Shown here one piece after another: positions 23,983-32,128 of a stretch of DNA of 64,000 bases; position 1 is the stretch's first letter; each line of letters starts with the position of its first letter. The DNA comes from Tetragenococcus halophilus subsp. halophilus DSM 20339 (GTDB lineage Bacteria; Bacillota; Bacilli; Lactobacillales; Enterococcaceae): the NCBI RefSeq assembly GCF_003841405.1, contig NZ_PXYA01000002.1, positions 740,211 to 804,210 on the forward strand. The letters are read 5' to 3'. The notes under the pieces are model-generated. The model searched no databases. It saw nothing but the letters and a program-made list of their open reading frames with translations, and was not told where the DNA came from. The position numbers and the translations under genes were made by a program.

Positions 23983-25870
23983 ATAGGGTAGAGGGGAAAT
24001 AAGATTTCCGCCCCTCCCGTCGCACCGTACGTACGGTTCTCGTATACGGCGCTCCATTTGTATTGTTTTCACGCTTGATTAAGATAGTAATTTAAAGGAT
24101 TGACCAATCCAGGTCGATCCTTTTTCTTTATGGCTAAAACTTTCGGACTTAGGGTAAAATTGACGACGTCCATGCCACATTTCCTATACCAACCTAATCT
24201 CGAATTTGCCACCTTATAAATATTTTCTTTGGTAAAATGGCATTTGAATAATCGGTTTAATTGTTGTAGATTCGTATAGATTCGTTGTGGCAGTTTCCAT
24301 TGCTTTATGATGATCACTCGGACTTTATGTCGTAACCATTGCCCAAACTTTGCTAGATAGGTTTTCATATTCCCGATACGGTAGTAATTGATCCAGCCTC
24401 TTATCGTTTGGTTGAGTTTCGTGAATGTCACCGCTAAGGGTCGTGACACAGCCTGTTTTCTTTTAAGGATGGCTTTCGTTTTATCATAGAGCTTTGTTTT
24501 ACTGACTTTGCTCGGTTTACACTGCCAACCCTTCTGGTTCTTCCAGAAGGTAAACCCTAAAAATTGACTCTGTGTCGGTCGTACCACCTTGGTTTTTGTG
24601 ACGTTCACTCGTAAGAAAAGCTTTCTTTCAATCCAACTCGTAATAGATTTCATTACACGATTGGCTGCCCGCTCACTTTTGACAAAGATATCCGTATCAT
24701 CCGCATAACGGACAAAATAGAGTCCTCTTGCTTCTAGTTCTTTATCCAATTTGTCCAGATAAATATTCGCTAAAATGGGACTTAAAGGTCCGCCTTGCGG
24801 AACGCCCGTTTCATTCGGACGAACAAAGCCATTTTCCATAATCCCTGCTTTTAAGAAAACACGTATTAAGTGAAGCGTTTCTCTATCTTTGACCCGTTCT
24901 CTAAGGGTCGAGATTAATTTATCATGATGAACCGTATCAAAATATTTCTCAATGTCCATATCAATGAGCCATTCATAACCTTCATTCAAGTAATCAAGAA
25001 CTTTTTCAATCGCTTGATGTGCACTTCGATTGGGACGAAAACCATAACTGCTTTCACTGAAGTGAACATCGAAAATGCGACTCAGCTGTTGCGCGGTTGC
25101 TTGTTGTACCACACGGTCCACGACACTTGGAATCCCTAAAGGTCTTTGTTTTCCATCGGGCTTAGGGATATAAACTCGTTTGACTGTTTTCGGACGGTAA
25201 GTCATCGATCGAATCTCTTGAACAAGGGAATGTCCGTGTTGATAGAAATAATGGTCAAGTTCGTCGACTGTCATTTTATCAACACCCGGAGCGCCTTTAT
25301 TCTTTTTGACCTGCTCGATGGCTTGTCTCATGTTTTGCTGGCTCGTGATCTTTTCAATGAATCTCATGCGCTGTTCCTCCTCTAGGTGTAGATGGATCCA
25401 AGATCGTCCTCACTACTTTTCCCATCGATAGTTACGTTCTACCGTTCTAGGGTATCCTCGTTTCCGGACTGCTTGGATATTTTCTTCTAGCGATTCACAC
25501 TATACAAACATTCAGCCCTTCACTACATGTAATATCATAGCTACTATGGCCTCGGCTGACTTCTTACGACAAACCTTTTTCGACCGTTCGCAAACGTCCG
25601 TAAGATCTCCCAGGGTAAGACACTTATCTTTCTCTCCACAACCTCTTGATTTACTGTCTTGGTTTTACGTTTACCTTTTGGACTTCGGCTTGATATGCAG
25701 CCTTATCCACCATTTAGCCTCATCAAGTTCCTGTGCGTAGGTTCAAGAGATTTGCGCCACCACTTCCTTCACCCCATCATCGCTGATTTCGGCTTGTGGC
25801 TCGCTACACTTGGCGGTAACTACCCGTGACTAGACTTTCACTAGCTAGATAAATGCCATGCCTGGCACAC
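23983..25870 (-). mobile_element. Group II intron, class C-like, encoding a reverse transcriptase
   Basis: On the minus strand the intron begins GTGTGCC (25870 downward), directly after the T-tail of a rho-independent terminator (25875-25905), which is the preferred target of class C introns. After the reverse transcriptase gene come a domain V-like hairpin (GAGCGCCGTATACGAGAACC with its partner CGTACGGTGC, about 24010-24055) and a domain VI-like hairpin AAAT-CTT-ATTT with flanking GGGG/CCCC. The 3' end is placed at ...TACCCTAT (23983) with low precision. The ends were set by motif only. Confidence 0.8.
24069..25367 (-). CDS. ltrA: Group II intron reverse transcriptase/maturase
   Basis: A 432-residue intron-encoded protein. 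RT blocks are visible in order: GAPGVDKMTVDEL (27-39), RVYIPKPDGKQRPLGIPSV (64-82), SYGFRPNRSAHQAI (107-120), WLIDMDIEKYFDTV (133-146), GVPQGGPLSPILANIYLD (188-205), RYADDTDIF (220-228) with the catalytic YADD, and FLGFTFW. The maturase X domain follows (LNQTIRGWINYYRIGN), with GMDVVNFTLSPK near the end. No HNH endonuclease domain follows, as expected for class C. GAGGAACAGCG lies before the start. It appears intact. Confidence 0.93.
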   Translation of the reverse strand: MRFIEKITSQQNMRQAIEQVKKNKGAPGVDKMTVDELDHYFYQHGHSLVQEIRSMTYRPKTVKRVYIPKPDGKQRPLGIPSVVDRVVQQATAQQLSRIFDVHFSESSYGFRPNRSAHQAIEKVLDYLNEGYEWLIDMDIEKYFDTVHHDKLISTLRERVKDRETLHLIRVFLKAGIMENGFVRPNETGVPQGGPLSPILANIYLDKLDKELEARGLYFVRYADDTDIFVKSERAANRVMKSITSWIERKLFLRVNVTKTKVVRPTQSQFLGFTFWKNQKGWQCKPSKVSKTKLYDKTKAILKRKQAVSRPLAVTFTKLNQTIRGWINYYRIGNMKTYLAKFGQWLRHKVRVIIIKQWKLPQRIYTNLQQLNRLFKCHFTKENIYKVANSRLGWYRKCGMDVVNFTLSPKVLAIKKKDRPGLVNPLNYYLNQA

Positions 25871-25874
25871 ATAC

Positions 25875-25905
25875 AAAAAAGACTGGGGATTTCCAGTCTT
25901 TTTTT
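25875..25905. terminator. Bidirectional terminator, target of the intron
   Basis: AAAAAAGACTGG and CCAGTCTTTTTTT pair perfectly around GGGATT. Read on the plus strand it would end uppP transcripts if the intron were absent; read on the minus strand it is the insertion target of the intron, which begins 5 bases beyond it. Confidence 0.9.
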
Positions 25906-26137
25906 AAGAAGGATTCCATGAACGTGACAGACTTATAACAGAAAAAGCTAATGTTACAGCGCAATCATTTGCTAAAATAGAAAAAGTAGTTTTAAATTTC
26001 AATAGTTAGAACCGATGGAATAATAGTAAACATTGTTGTGAAAAAGCAGCTTATAAAATCGGCAATTTATTAGAGCATGATATAAAAAGGTAACTGCTTA
26101 AGTATGAGCAAAACTAACTGAAAGTAGGTTTGAAAGT

Positions 26138-27562
26138 ATGGCAGATTCAAAATTTAACAGGCAATTTTTTATTCATTTAATGATTCCTGTAGTCGTTGGT
26201 TTCATCATTTGGTTTTTCCCTTGGAGGCCTGAAGAAGTGCCAGTAGAGGGCTGGCAAATGCTAGCGATATTTATTGCTACAATTGTGGCCATTATTTTGA
26301 AGCCTTTACCGATGGGCGCAGTAGCTTTAATAGGGTTAACAGTAACAATATTGGTTGGCCCATTAAGTACAGAAACTGCATTGGACGCGTTTTCAGGTAC
26401 AAGCGTCTGGTTGATCGTTTTAGCTTTTTTCTTATCTAAAGGGATTATCAAAACCGGGCTAGGACACCGAATTGCCTACAATTTAATTGAACGTTTTGGG
26501 AAGAAAACGATTGGTTTGGTTTATGCTATGATGGGAGTAAATATTGTTGTTGGCCCTGCTATTCCAAGCAGTACTGCGCGAACTGGGGGTGTAATGTTAC
26601 CCATTGTTCAAGGATTAGCGGATATATACGATTCAAAACCACAAGATGGAACCCGTCGAAAGCTAGGGGCTTTTTTGATTACTTGTCTTTATCATATAGA
26701 TACTATTGTAGCGACGATGTTTTTAACAGCAGGAGCAACTAAGCCCTTAGCACAAGAATTAGCCGCTGGTTTTGGCATTGAAATTACTTGGATGAACTGG
26801 TTTTTAGGCGCTTTGGTTCCGGGCATTTTGTCATTAATTGTGATTCCACTTATTTTATTTAAAATTTATCCGCCTGAAATAAAAGAAACACCTGGTGCGC
26901 CAAGTTGGGCTAAAGAAAAGAAAAGTGAAGTGGGTCCAATGACGTTTGATGAAAAAAATATGTCCTGGATTTTTATTCTGGCTATTATCTTATGGATATC
27001 CGGACAATTTATTGCTTTAAGCGCGGTGACTGTCGCGTTAATTGCGATTTCATTGCTCTTAATACTTAAAATCTTGGCATGGAATGACATCACACAAGAA
27101 AAAGGCGCGTGGAATACCTTAATTTGGTTTGCTATTTTGGTGATGATGGCAGGACAATTAAATGAACTCGGTTTTATCTCTTGGTTTAGTGAGGCGATTG
27201 CTTCTGCGGTTACTGGGTGGAGCTGGGTTGCGATTTTTATAACCCTTTGTTTAGCATTTTTCTACAGCCATTATTTCTTTGCCAGTCTAACAGCACATGT
27301 TACAGCGATGTATCCAGCCTTTTTAGGGGTTGCGTTAGCTTCTGGGACACCGCCTTTATTTGCCGCTTTAATGCTGGCTTATGTTACTAACATTTGCGGA
27401 GCTACGACACATTATGCTAGCGGACCTGCAGCTGTTCTCTTTGGCGAAGGCTATGTGACGCAAAAGGAATGGTGGAAAATATGCTTTATTATGGGACTGG
27501 TTTACTTATTTATTTGGTTAGTTATTGGTTCTGCTTGGTTAGGCTTTATCGGCTTTATGTGA
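26138..27562 (+). CDS. DASS-family anion:sodium symporter (SLC13/CitT-like)
   Basis: A 474-residue transporter with 11-12 hydrophobic segments. Family motifs are PAIPSSTARTGGVMLPIVQG (about 145-164), which carries a substrate-binding SNT-like loop, and TNICGATTHYASGPAAVLFGEGYV near the C-terminus. Relatives carry di- or tricarboxylates such as citrate, succinate, malate or tartrate. It is 63 bases upstream of an NAD-type isocitrate dehydrogenase, and the pair probably belongs to one unit for uptake and oxidation of an organic acid. A second, frameshifted homologue lies at 46426-47845. Confidence 0.88.
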   Translation: MADSKFNRQFFIHLMIPVVVGFIIWFFPWRPEEVPVEGWQMLAIFIATIVAIILKPLPMGAVALIGLTVTILVGPLSTETALDAFSGTSVWLIVLAFFLSKGIIKTGLGHRIAYNLIERFGKKTIGLVYAMMGVNIVVGPAIPSSTARTGGVMLPIVQGLADIYDSKPQDGTRRKLGAFLITCLYHIDTIVATMFLTAGATKPLAQELAAGFGIEITWMNWFLGALVPGILSLIVIPLILFKIYPPEIKETPGAPSWAKEKKSEVGPMTFDEKNMSWIFILAIILWISGQFIALSAVTVALIAISLLLILKILAWNDITQEKGAWNTLIWFAILVMMAGQLNELGFISWFSEAIASAVTGWSWVAIFITLCLAFFYSHYFFASLTAHVTAMYPAFLGVALASGTPPLFAALMLAYVTNICGATTHYASGPAAVLFGEGYVTQKEWWKICFIMGLVYLFIWLVIGSAWLGFIGFM

Positions 27563-27625
27563 GAAAAGATTTATTTATATATAGAAGTACGTGGAAAGTA
27601 AAATTTTCAAGAAAGAGGTTAGCAT

Positions 27626-28624
27626 ATGAAAGTAACAATGATTACTGGAGATGGGATCGGTAAAGAAATTTCACAAAGTGCAATGGATGTAATTGATGCC
27701 TCAGGTGCTGATATTGTTTGGGATATTGTTCATGCAGGAGAAGACGTTTATGAAGAAACGGGAACGCTTATCCCGGATGGTGTTTTTAAAAGTTTAGAAA
27801 AGAACAAGGTGGCTTTAAAAGCGCCTATGACTACCCCTATAGGCAAAGGTTTTCGTAGTGTAAATGTAAGTTTACGAAAAAAATATGATTTATACGCAAA
27901 TATCCGTCCGGTGCAATCTATCGGTACTATAGAAACATTATTTGAAAATTTGGATTTAGTTTTATTTCGAGAAAATACAGAAGATTTATATGCAGGTGTA
28001 GAGAAAAAAGTTTCTGATGACGAAATGCATAGTATAAAAATGATCACTCGAAAAGCTTCTGAACGAATTATCCGTCGTGCCTTTGAGTATGCCAAAGAAA
28101 ACAAGCGGAAAAGTGTTACAGTCGTGACAAAAGCCAACATCATGAAGCTTTCTGATGGTATGTTTTTAGAAATAGCACGAGAAATTGCAGAGGAATTTCC
28201 AACGATTGAGTTTAAAGAAATTCTAGTAGATAATATGGCGATGCAATTAGTGATTAATCCATACCAATTTGATGTGGTAGTGACAGAAAACTTATATGGA
28301 GATATTTTATCTGATGAAATGGCAGGACTTATCGGTGGTTTAGGGCTTGTTCCTGGCGCAAATATTGGAGATGACATGGCGATATTTGAAGCTGTCCATG
28401 GTTCTGCGCCAGATATTGCTGGTAAAAATTTAGCCAACCCTACTGCGATTATTTTAGGTGGTTGTATGATGTTGGATTATTTAGGAAAAACAAAGGAAAG
28501 TAACAATATTCGGCACGCTTTGAATGAGGTATTAAGTAAGCCGGAAAATTTTACACACGATTTAAAGGGAACAGCTACAACAAGCCAATTTACGCAAGCA
28601 GTGATCCAACAGATGAAGCGATAA
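27626..28624 (+). CDS. Isocitrate/isopropylmalate dehydrogenase family, NAD-isocitrate-type
   Basis: A 332-residue beta-decarboxylating dehydrogenase. ITGDGIGKEISQSAMDVI is the N-terminal motif; FRENTEDLYAGVE is the NAD-isocitrate dehydrogenase-like substrate loop; KANIMKLSDGMF carries the catalytic Lys; TENLYGDILSDEMAGLIGGLGLVPGANIGDD carries the metal-binding aspartates; and EAVHGSAPDIAGKNLANPTA is the coenzyme loop. It would oxidise isocitrate, or a related 2-hydroxyacid such as homoisocitrate, malate or tartrate. No citrate synthase or aconitase is adjacent. GAAAGAGG lies before ATG. The pairing with a DASS transporter points to a catabolic role on an imported acid; the specific substrate is an inference. 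Confidence 0.85.
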   Translation: MKVTMITGDGIGKEISQSAMDVIDASGADIVWDIVHAGEDVYEETGTLIPDGVFKSLEKNKVALKAPMTTPIGKGFRSVNVSLRKKYDLYANIRPVQSIGTIETLFENLDLVLFRENTEDLYAGVEKKVSDDEMHSIKMITRKASERIIRRAFEYAKENKRKSVTVVTKANIMKLSDGMFLEIAREIAEEFPTIEFKEILVDNMAMQLVINPYQFDVVVTENLYGDILSDEMAGLIGGLGLVPGANIGDDMAIFEAVHGSAPDIAGKNLANPTAIILGGCMMLDYLGKTKESNNIRHALNEVLSKPENFTHDLKGTATTSQFTQAVIQQMKR

Positions 28625-28652
28625 TCATTTTGCCTTACTTAATAAATGTTAT

Positions 28653-28698
28653 AAAAGACCAGAGACAGTATCAAAATTGTTTCTGGTCTTTTATTTTG
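28653..28698 (+). terminator. Terminator after isocitrate dehydrogenase-like gene
   Basis: AAAAGACCAGA and TCTGGTCTTTT are an exact inverted repeat with an 18-base loop, followed by ATTTT. Confidence 0.85.
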
Positions 28699-28775
28699 AA
28701 ATCATTTATTTTAATAAAGTTATAACAGCTAAAAGGTTAAAAAAATGTAACACGGGTAGTTTTTATATTTACGCA

Positions 28776-28833
28776 TTGACAAATCCTTAGAAAGAATGTA
28801 TTATAATGAATGATTATAAAAATAATTCATTCA
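28776..28833 (+). promoter_or_regulatory. tetR promoter and operator 1
   Basis: TTGACA (28776-28781) and TATTAT (28799-28804) are 17 bases apart. Just downstream, TGAATGA (28807-28813) and TCATTCA (28827-28833) form a dyad with a 13-base gap. The same arrangement recurs at 29477. A repressor bound here would block its own transcription. Confidence 0.8.
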
Positions 28834-28855
28834 TTGTTTGAGAGGTGAAAATTGG

Positions 28856-29437
28856 ATGCAGATAGATAAAGAACAGACACTTTTTGCTGCAGCTAGAGAG
28901 CTCTTTTTAGAACAAGGCTTTAAGAAAACGAATATTGCAGCAATAACAAAACAAGCAAATGTGGCAGTGGGGACGTTTTATAAGTACTATTCCTCTAAAG
29001 AAGAGATTTTCTATGAAGTTTATCAAGCAGAAAATGAAGCAGCTAAATATAAAATTGTGTCACAAATCGATACAAGACAACCACCAAAGGAAATCATCAA
29101 GCAATTTATCACGACAATCATTCAAACGAGTAAGCAAAATCCGATTTTAGCAGAGTGGTATCGAAATTCCGAAGTGAGTCAACTAATTACAAATCATGAT
29201 AAAAATAAAAATGCTTGGCAAGATAGCTTGGTTTATAGTTTTTTAATTGAAAATATTGAACGTTGGCAAGCAAGCGGCGAGTTTCGACAAGATATTGATA
29301 GGAAGACTACATTAGCTTTGTTTAATGCTCTAGTGGTTGTTGATAATCATAAAGAGGAAATTAGAACAAATAATTATCCGCAAGTTTTAGAAATATTGGC
29401 TGATATGATCGTGGATGGACTTAGCGCAAACAAATAA
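28856..29437 (+). CDS. TetR-family transcriptional regulator
   Basis: A 193-residue regulator. ATG 28856 (MQIDKEQTLFAAARELF) is preferred because the TTG at 28838 is part of the GAGAGGTG ribosome site. The TetR HTH spans residues 7-50 (ARELFLEQGFKKTNIAAITKQANVAVGTFYKYYSSKEEIFYEVY). The C-terminal ligand domain is unassigned. Operator dyads TGAATGA-N13-TCATTCA lie before this gene and before the next one, so it most likely represses itself and the membrane protein gene. Confidence 0.9.
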   Translation: MQIDKEQTLFAAARELFLEQGFKKTNIAAITKQANVAVGTFYKYYSSKEEIFYEVYQAENEAAKYKIVSQIDTRQPPKEIIKQFITTIIQTSKQNPILAEWYRNSEVSQLITNHDKNKNAWQDSLVYSFLIENIERWQASGEFRQDIDRKTTLALFNALVVVDNHKEEIRTNNYPQVLEILADMIVDGLSANK

Positions 29438-29476
29438 ACGCCACTAAAAACAGTGGTGAATTATTTTAAACTTAAA

Positions 29477-29503
29477 TGAATGAATTTATAAAATATTCAT
29501 TCA
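29477..29503 (+). promoter_or_regulatory. TetR operator 2
   Basis: TGAATGAAT (29477-29485) and ATTCATTCA (29495-29503) form a perfect 9-bp dyad. The core TGAATGA-N13-TCATTCA has exactly the spacing of operator 1. A possible promoter TTAAAC-N17-TAAAAT (29469-29497) overlaps it. Confidence 0.8.
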
Positions 29504-29541
29504 AAAAGAATTGGATTTAAAAAATGAAAGGGGTGAATATA

Positions 29542-29859
29542 ATGGGACTACAGATACTAGGCTGGACTATGGTGGTTGTTGGTTTAATTGTAGATGCCTG
29601 GGGTTTTGTCGAATTTCCAGTAAATGAGTTTCTAAAATCCGATTTCTTGAGTTTAATAGTAAGTGGTGCCGTACTAATCGCTGGCGGTTTAGCTGTTTTA
29701 AAAATGCCCGCATGGCTTACTATAGCAGCAATTATTGTCGCAACAATTGTATTAGCGTTATATATTTGGAGCTTTCGTATGGGTATCGCTAATACACTCA
29801 TCAGCTATATTATAATGTTGGCCATTGTCGGTTGGTTGATTAGCTTGTTATTGAAGTGA
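29542..29859 (+). CDS. Small membrane protein under TetR control
   Basis: A 105-residue protein with four predicted membrane helices (residues about 2-20, 30-50, 55-75, 82-104). ATG 29542 (MGLQILGW) follows AAAGGGGTG; ATG 29524 lies ahead of that site. I do not recognise the family. Its only context is the TetR regulator and the shared operator, which makes it the likely regulated target, perhaps a stress or small-molecule response membrane protein. No partner gene follows before the terminator. Confidence 0.8.
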   Translation: MGLQILGWTMVVVGLIVDAWGFVEFPVNEFLKSDFLSLIVSGAVLIAGGLAVLKMPAWLTIAAIIVATIVLALYIWSFRMGIANTLISYIIMLAIVGWLISLLLK

Positions 29860-30201
29860 AAATGGGTAGTATATGAATGAAAAGGAATGAATAAAAATCC
29901 TCATTGCAATGATTTTAGTGAGGATTTTTTTGCCGTAAAAACTTTTATTTTTATCTTTGTAAAGGAAAATTTCTAAAAAAAATAATTTTTTTCATTGGAA
30001 AAAAAGATACAAACTACATAGGTAGATATGTGGGAAATGCTGAATTGACAATGTTTATATACTGAAATATTTCAATTTGTTTTCATTTCGTTATAAATGT
30101 AATGAAATGTTATTGACGCTTAACACACGAAAACTCAATTTATGGTAAATTAATGAGCGTGGAAAGACCACATAGTTAAAAAATCTTGGAGGTACTATTT
30201 A
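29860..30201. promoter_or_regulatory. Terminator and leader region before second LysM gene
   Basis: A terminator (29892-29931) has AATCCTCA and TGAGGATT arms and a T7 tail. From about 30062 the sequence parallels the leader before the first LysM gene, including the GTGG/CCAC hairpin (30159-30171) with a different loop and the shared AGTTAAAAAATCTTGGAGGT. Nothing else is recognised. Confidence 0.65.
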
Positions 30202-30897
30202 ATGAAACTTAAAAAATTATTACTAGGAACAGCACTAACAGCAGGAACTGTTTTCGCAGTTGGTACAACAAGTGCAAATGCAGATGAAATTCATACAATT
30301 CAACAAGACGATACATTAGGTAAAATTTCTAAGCAATATGTTGGAGACAAAAGCTTAATTGATTCTATCGTCGAAGCCAATGACATTAAAGATAAAAATA
30401 TGATTTATGTTGGCGAAGAATTAACGATTCCAACAGATGGTAATGGTGAACAAGCGCCTGCACCTGCACAAGAAGCACCCGTTCAAGAACAACAAGCGCC
30501 TGTTCAAGAAGCGCAAGCAGCTGAACCAGCACAACCGGTTGAAGAAGAACAAACACCTGAACAACCAGTAGAAGAACCAGTTCAAGAAGAAGCTCCTGCA
30601 CAAGCAGAACAACCAGCAGCAGAAGAAGCTTCAAGTTCTAATGGTGGATCTACAAAAGATCAATTCTTAGCAGCAGGTGGTACAGAAGAAATGTGGAGCA
30701 CTATTGTAATGCCAGAATCTGGCGGTAACCCTAATGCAGTGAACCCACTTGGATATCAAGGTTTAGGCCAAACAAAAGAATCTTGGGGAACTGGTAGTGT
30801 AGAAGAACAAACTAAAGGTATGATTGAATACGGTACTAGTCGTTATGGTTCTATGGCAGAAGCCATGAGTTTTAGAGCGCAAAACAACTGGTGGTAA
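30202..30897 (+). CDS. Secreted LysM protein with Apf/SLT-like C-terminal domain
   Basis: A 231-residue exported protein. The signal peptide (1-27) and LysM domain (30-76) are nearly the same as in the protein at 22163. A Pro/Gln/Ala/Glu-rich linker spans about 80-148. The C-terminal region MWSTIVMPESGGNPNAVNPLGYQGLGQTKESWG with GMIEYGTSRYGSMAEA and the terminal NNWW is typical of aggregation-promoting-factor-like and SLT-like wall hydrolases; the Glu of MPESGG is the likely catalytic residue. The pair seems to come from duplication with exchange of the catalytic domain, both under a conserved leader. Confidence 0.9.
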   Translation: MKLKKLLLGTALTAGTVFAVGTTSANADEIHTIQQDDTLGKISKQYVGDKSLIDSIVEANDIKDKNMIYVGEELTIPTDGNGEQAPAPAQEAPVQEQQAPVQEAQAAEPAQPVEEEQTPEQPVEEPVQEEAPAQAEQPAAEEASSSNGGSTKDQFLAAGGTEEMWSTIVMPESGGNPNAVNPLGYQGLGQTKESWGTGSVEEQTKGMIEYGTSRYGSMAEAMSFRAQNNWW

Positions 30898-30921
30898 TTC
30901 GGCAATAAATAAATGGTATAG

Positions 30922-30957
30922 TAAAAGGTCCTTGTCTGTGTGATGAGGGCTTTTTTA
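30922..30957 (+). terminator. Terminator after second LysM gene
   Basis: GTCCT and AGGGC (one G-T pair) plus AAAG/TTTT form a stem, with a TTTTTT tail. Confidence 0.6.
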
Positions 30958-31143
30958 TGCTTTATTAAAATAACAAATGAGATTTTCATAGTTTATTTTG
31001 TATATTAGAAGAAGCTATGATAGGTTGGTTTGTTTAATTATATTGGGTAGATATTGCTTTAGGTGGAATAGTTTGTATAGTTTATGTTGTTTTGACACTA
31101 AAAATGAAAATAAAAATAAGTAGTAAATAAGAAGGTATCTAAA

Positions 31144-31785
31144 ATGGAGTATCCAACTAAATTAAAAAAAGAAATTATGGAGCAAAGCAAAAAGTTTCAA
31201 TTAGAAGGGTTTTTACCTGGTAGAGGAGCAGAAGATGCTGCGATTATGCTCGTAGCTGAAGCGCCTGGTCAAACAGAAATTAAAACGCAAATCCCTTTTA
31301 GCGGTCAAGCGGGAAAAGGTTTGGATAAAGCCCTTGCAAAAATTAACTTACATAGAGAAGATATTTACATGACAAGCGTAGTTAAAAGTCGACCTTATAG
31401 TGTAAAGAAAAGAACGAATAAGAGCAGGGAGGAAAAAAAGAGCTATCCGAACCGAACGCCTAATAAAACAGAAATCAAACTTTTCGCGCCATTTTTGGAT
31501 TTTGAAATAAAGAGTATAGCGCCTAAGATTATTGTTACATTGGGAAATAGCGCAATGAATCGCTTATTAGGAAATCAGTATACCGTCTCTAATTACCATG
31601 GACAAACGCTTCAACAACCGATCTATAAGTTATCAAAAGACCGCAAGAATTATGAGAAAACAGAAGAAAATTATTATATTTATCCAATGTATCATCCTGC
31701 TGCAATGCTTTATAATCGTGATTTAGAAAAAACAATTGATCAGGATTGGGATAATCTATCTGCACTTATTAAGAAAAAGAAGTAG
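31144..31785 (+). CDS. Uracil-DNA glycosylase superfamily protein without Fe-S cysteines
   Basis: A 213-residue protein of the UDG fold. IMLVAEAPGQTE (35-46) with PFSGQAGKGLDKALA is the water-activating/uracil loop of family 4/5-type glycosylases, PKIIVTLGNSAMNRLLG is the central strand, and YPMYHPAAML is the C-terminal His motif. The protein has no cysteine at all, so it cannot carry the 4Fe-4S cluster of classical families 4 and 5. It may be a DNA repair glycosylase or a diverged relative. A second 42-bp repeat array begins 5 bases after its stop. Confidence 0.82.
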   Translation: MEYPTKLKKEIMEQSKKFQLEGFLPGRGAEDAAIMLVAEAPGQTEIKTQIPFSGQAGKGLDKALAKINLHREDIYMTSVVKSRPYSVKKRTNKSREEKKSYPNRTPNKTEIKLFAPFLDFEIKSIAPKIIVTLGNSAMNRLLGNQYTVSNYHGQTLQQPIYKLSKDRKNYEKTEENYYIYPMYHPAAMLYNRDLEKTIDQDWDNLSALIKKKK

Positions 31786-31790
31786 GATGA

Positions 31791-31985
31791 TTGGCCCTAG
31801 ATTTAGCTAGTGAGAGACCAAAGGCAAAACGATTGGTCCAAAGGTAGCTGAAATAAGGGACATAAGTGGATTGCTTGGCCTAAGGTTGACCTAAGGAAGG
31901 GCCATAAGTGATGCTATTGGCCCTAAATTAGTTTAAGAAGGGGCTAAAAGTCTCGTTGTTGGTCCTAACTCAGTAAAAGTAACGT
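31791..31985 (+). repeat. Array B: 42-bp tandem hairpin repeat, about 4.6 units
   Basis: Units start at 31791, 31833, 31875, 31917 and 31959, again an exact 42-bp period, and are clearly the same family and the same strand as array A at 535. The best conserved unit (31875) has TTGGCCTAAGG and, 22 bases on, AGGGCCATAAG, which resembles the unit at 619. It fills most of the space between the UDG-family gene and cvpA; the rest (31986-32128) shows nothing further. Confidence 0.9.
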
Positions 31986-32128
31986 CCGTATTAAATTATA
32001 AAAACTATAAAAATTTGTGATTTTTGTCATAATAACAGTATAAGCATGTAAAATGTGGTTCATAGAAATAAAAGTTTAAAAAGAAGAGATGAATGCCTTG
32101 GCAATAAATAGGAAAGGAAGAAACTAGA

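Noticed and set aside
24069..25367. Retron or abortive-infection reverse transcriptase
   Set aside because: The protein has the maturase X domain and is followed by domain V and VI-like hairpins and preceded by a GTGTG 5' end at a terminator, which fits a group II intron.
25546..25740. 64-codon frame inside the group II intron
   Set aside because: It lies in the intron's structured RNA region on the opposite strand and has no ribosome site.
27748..28437. 229-codon frame antisense to the isocitrate dehydrogenase-like gene
   Set aside because: The sense strand encodes a complete enzyme with all motifs; the antisense frame is serine/isoleucine-rich shadow coding.
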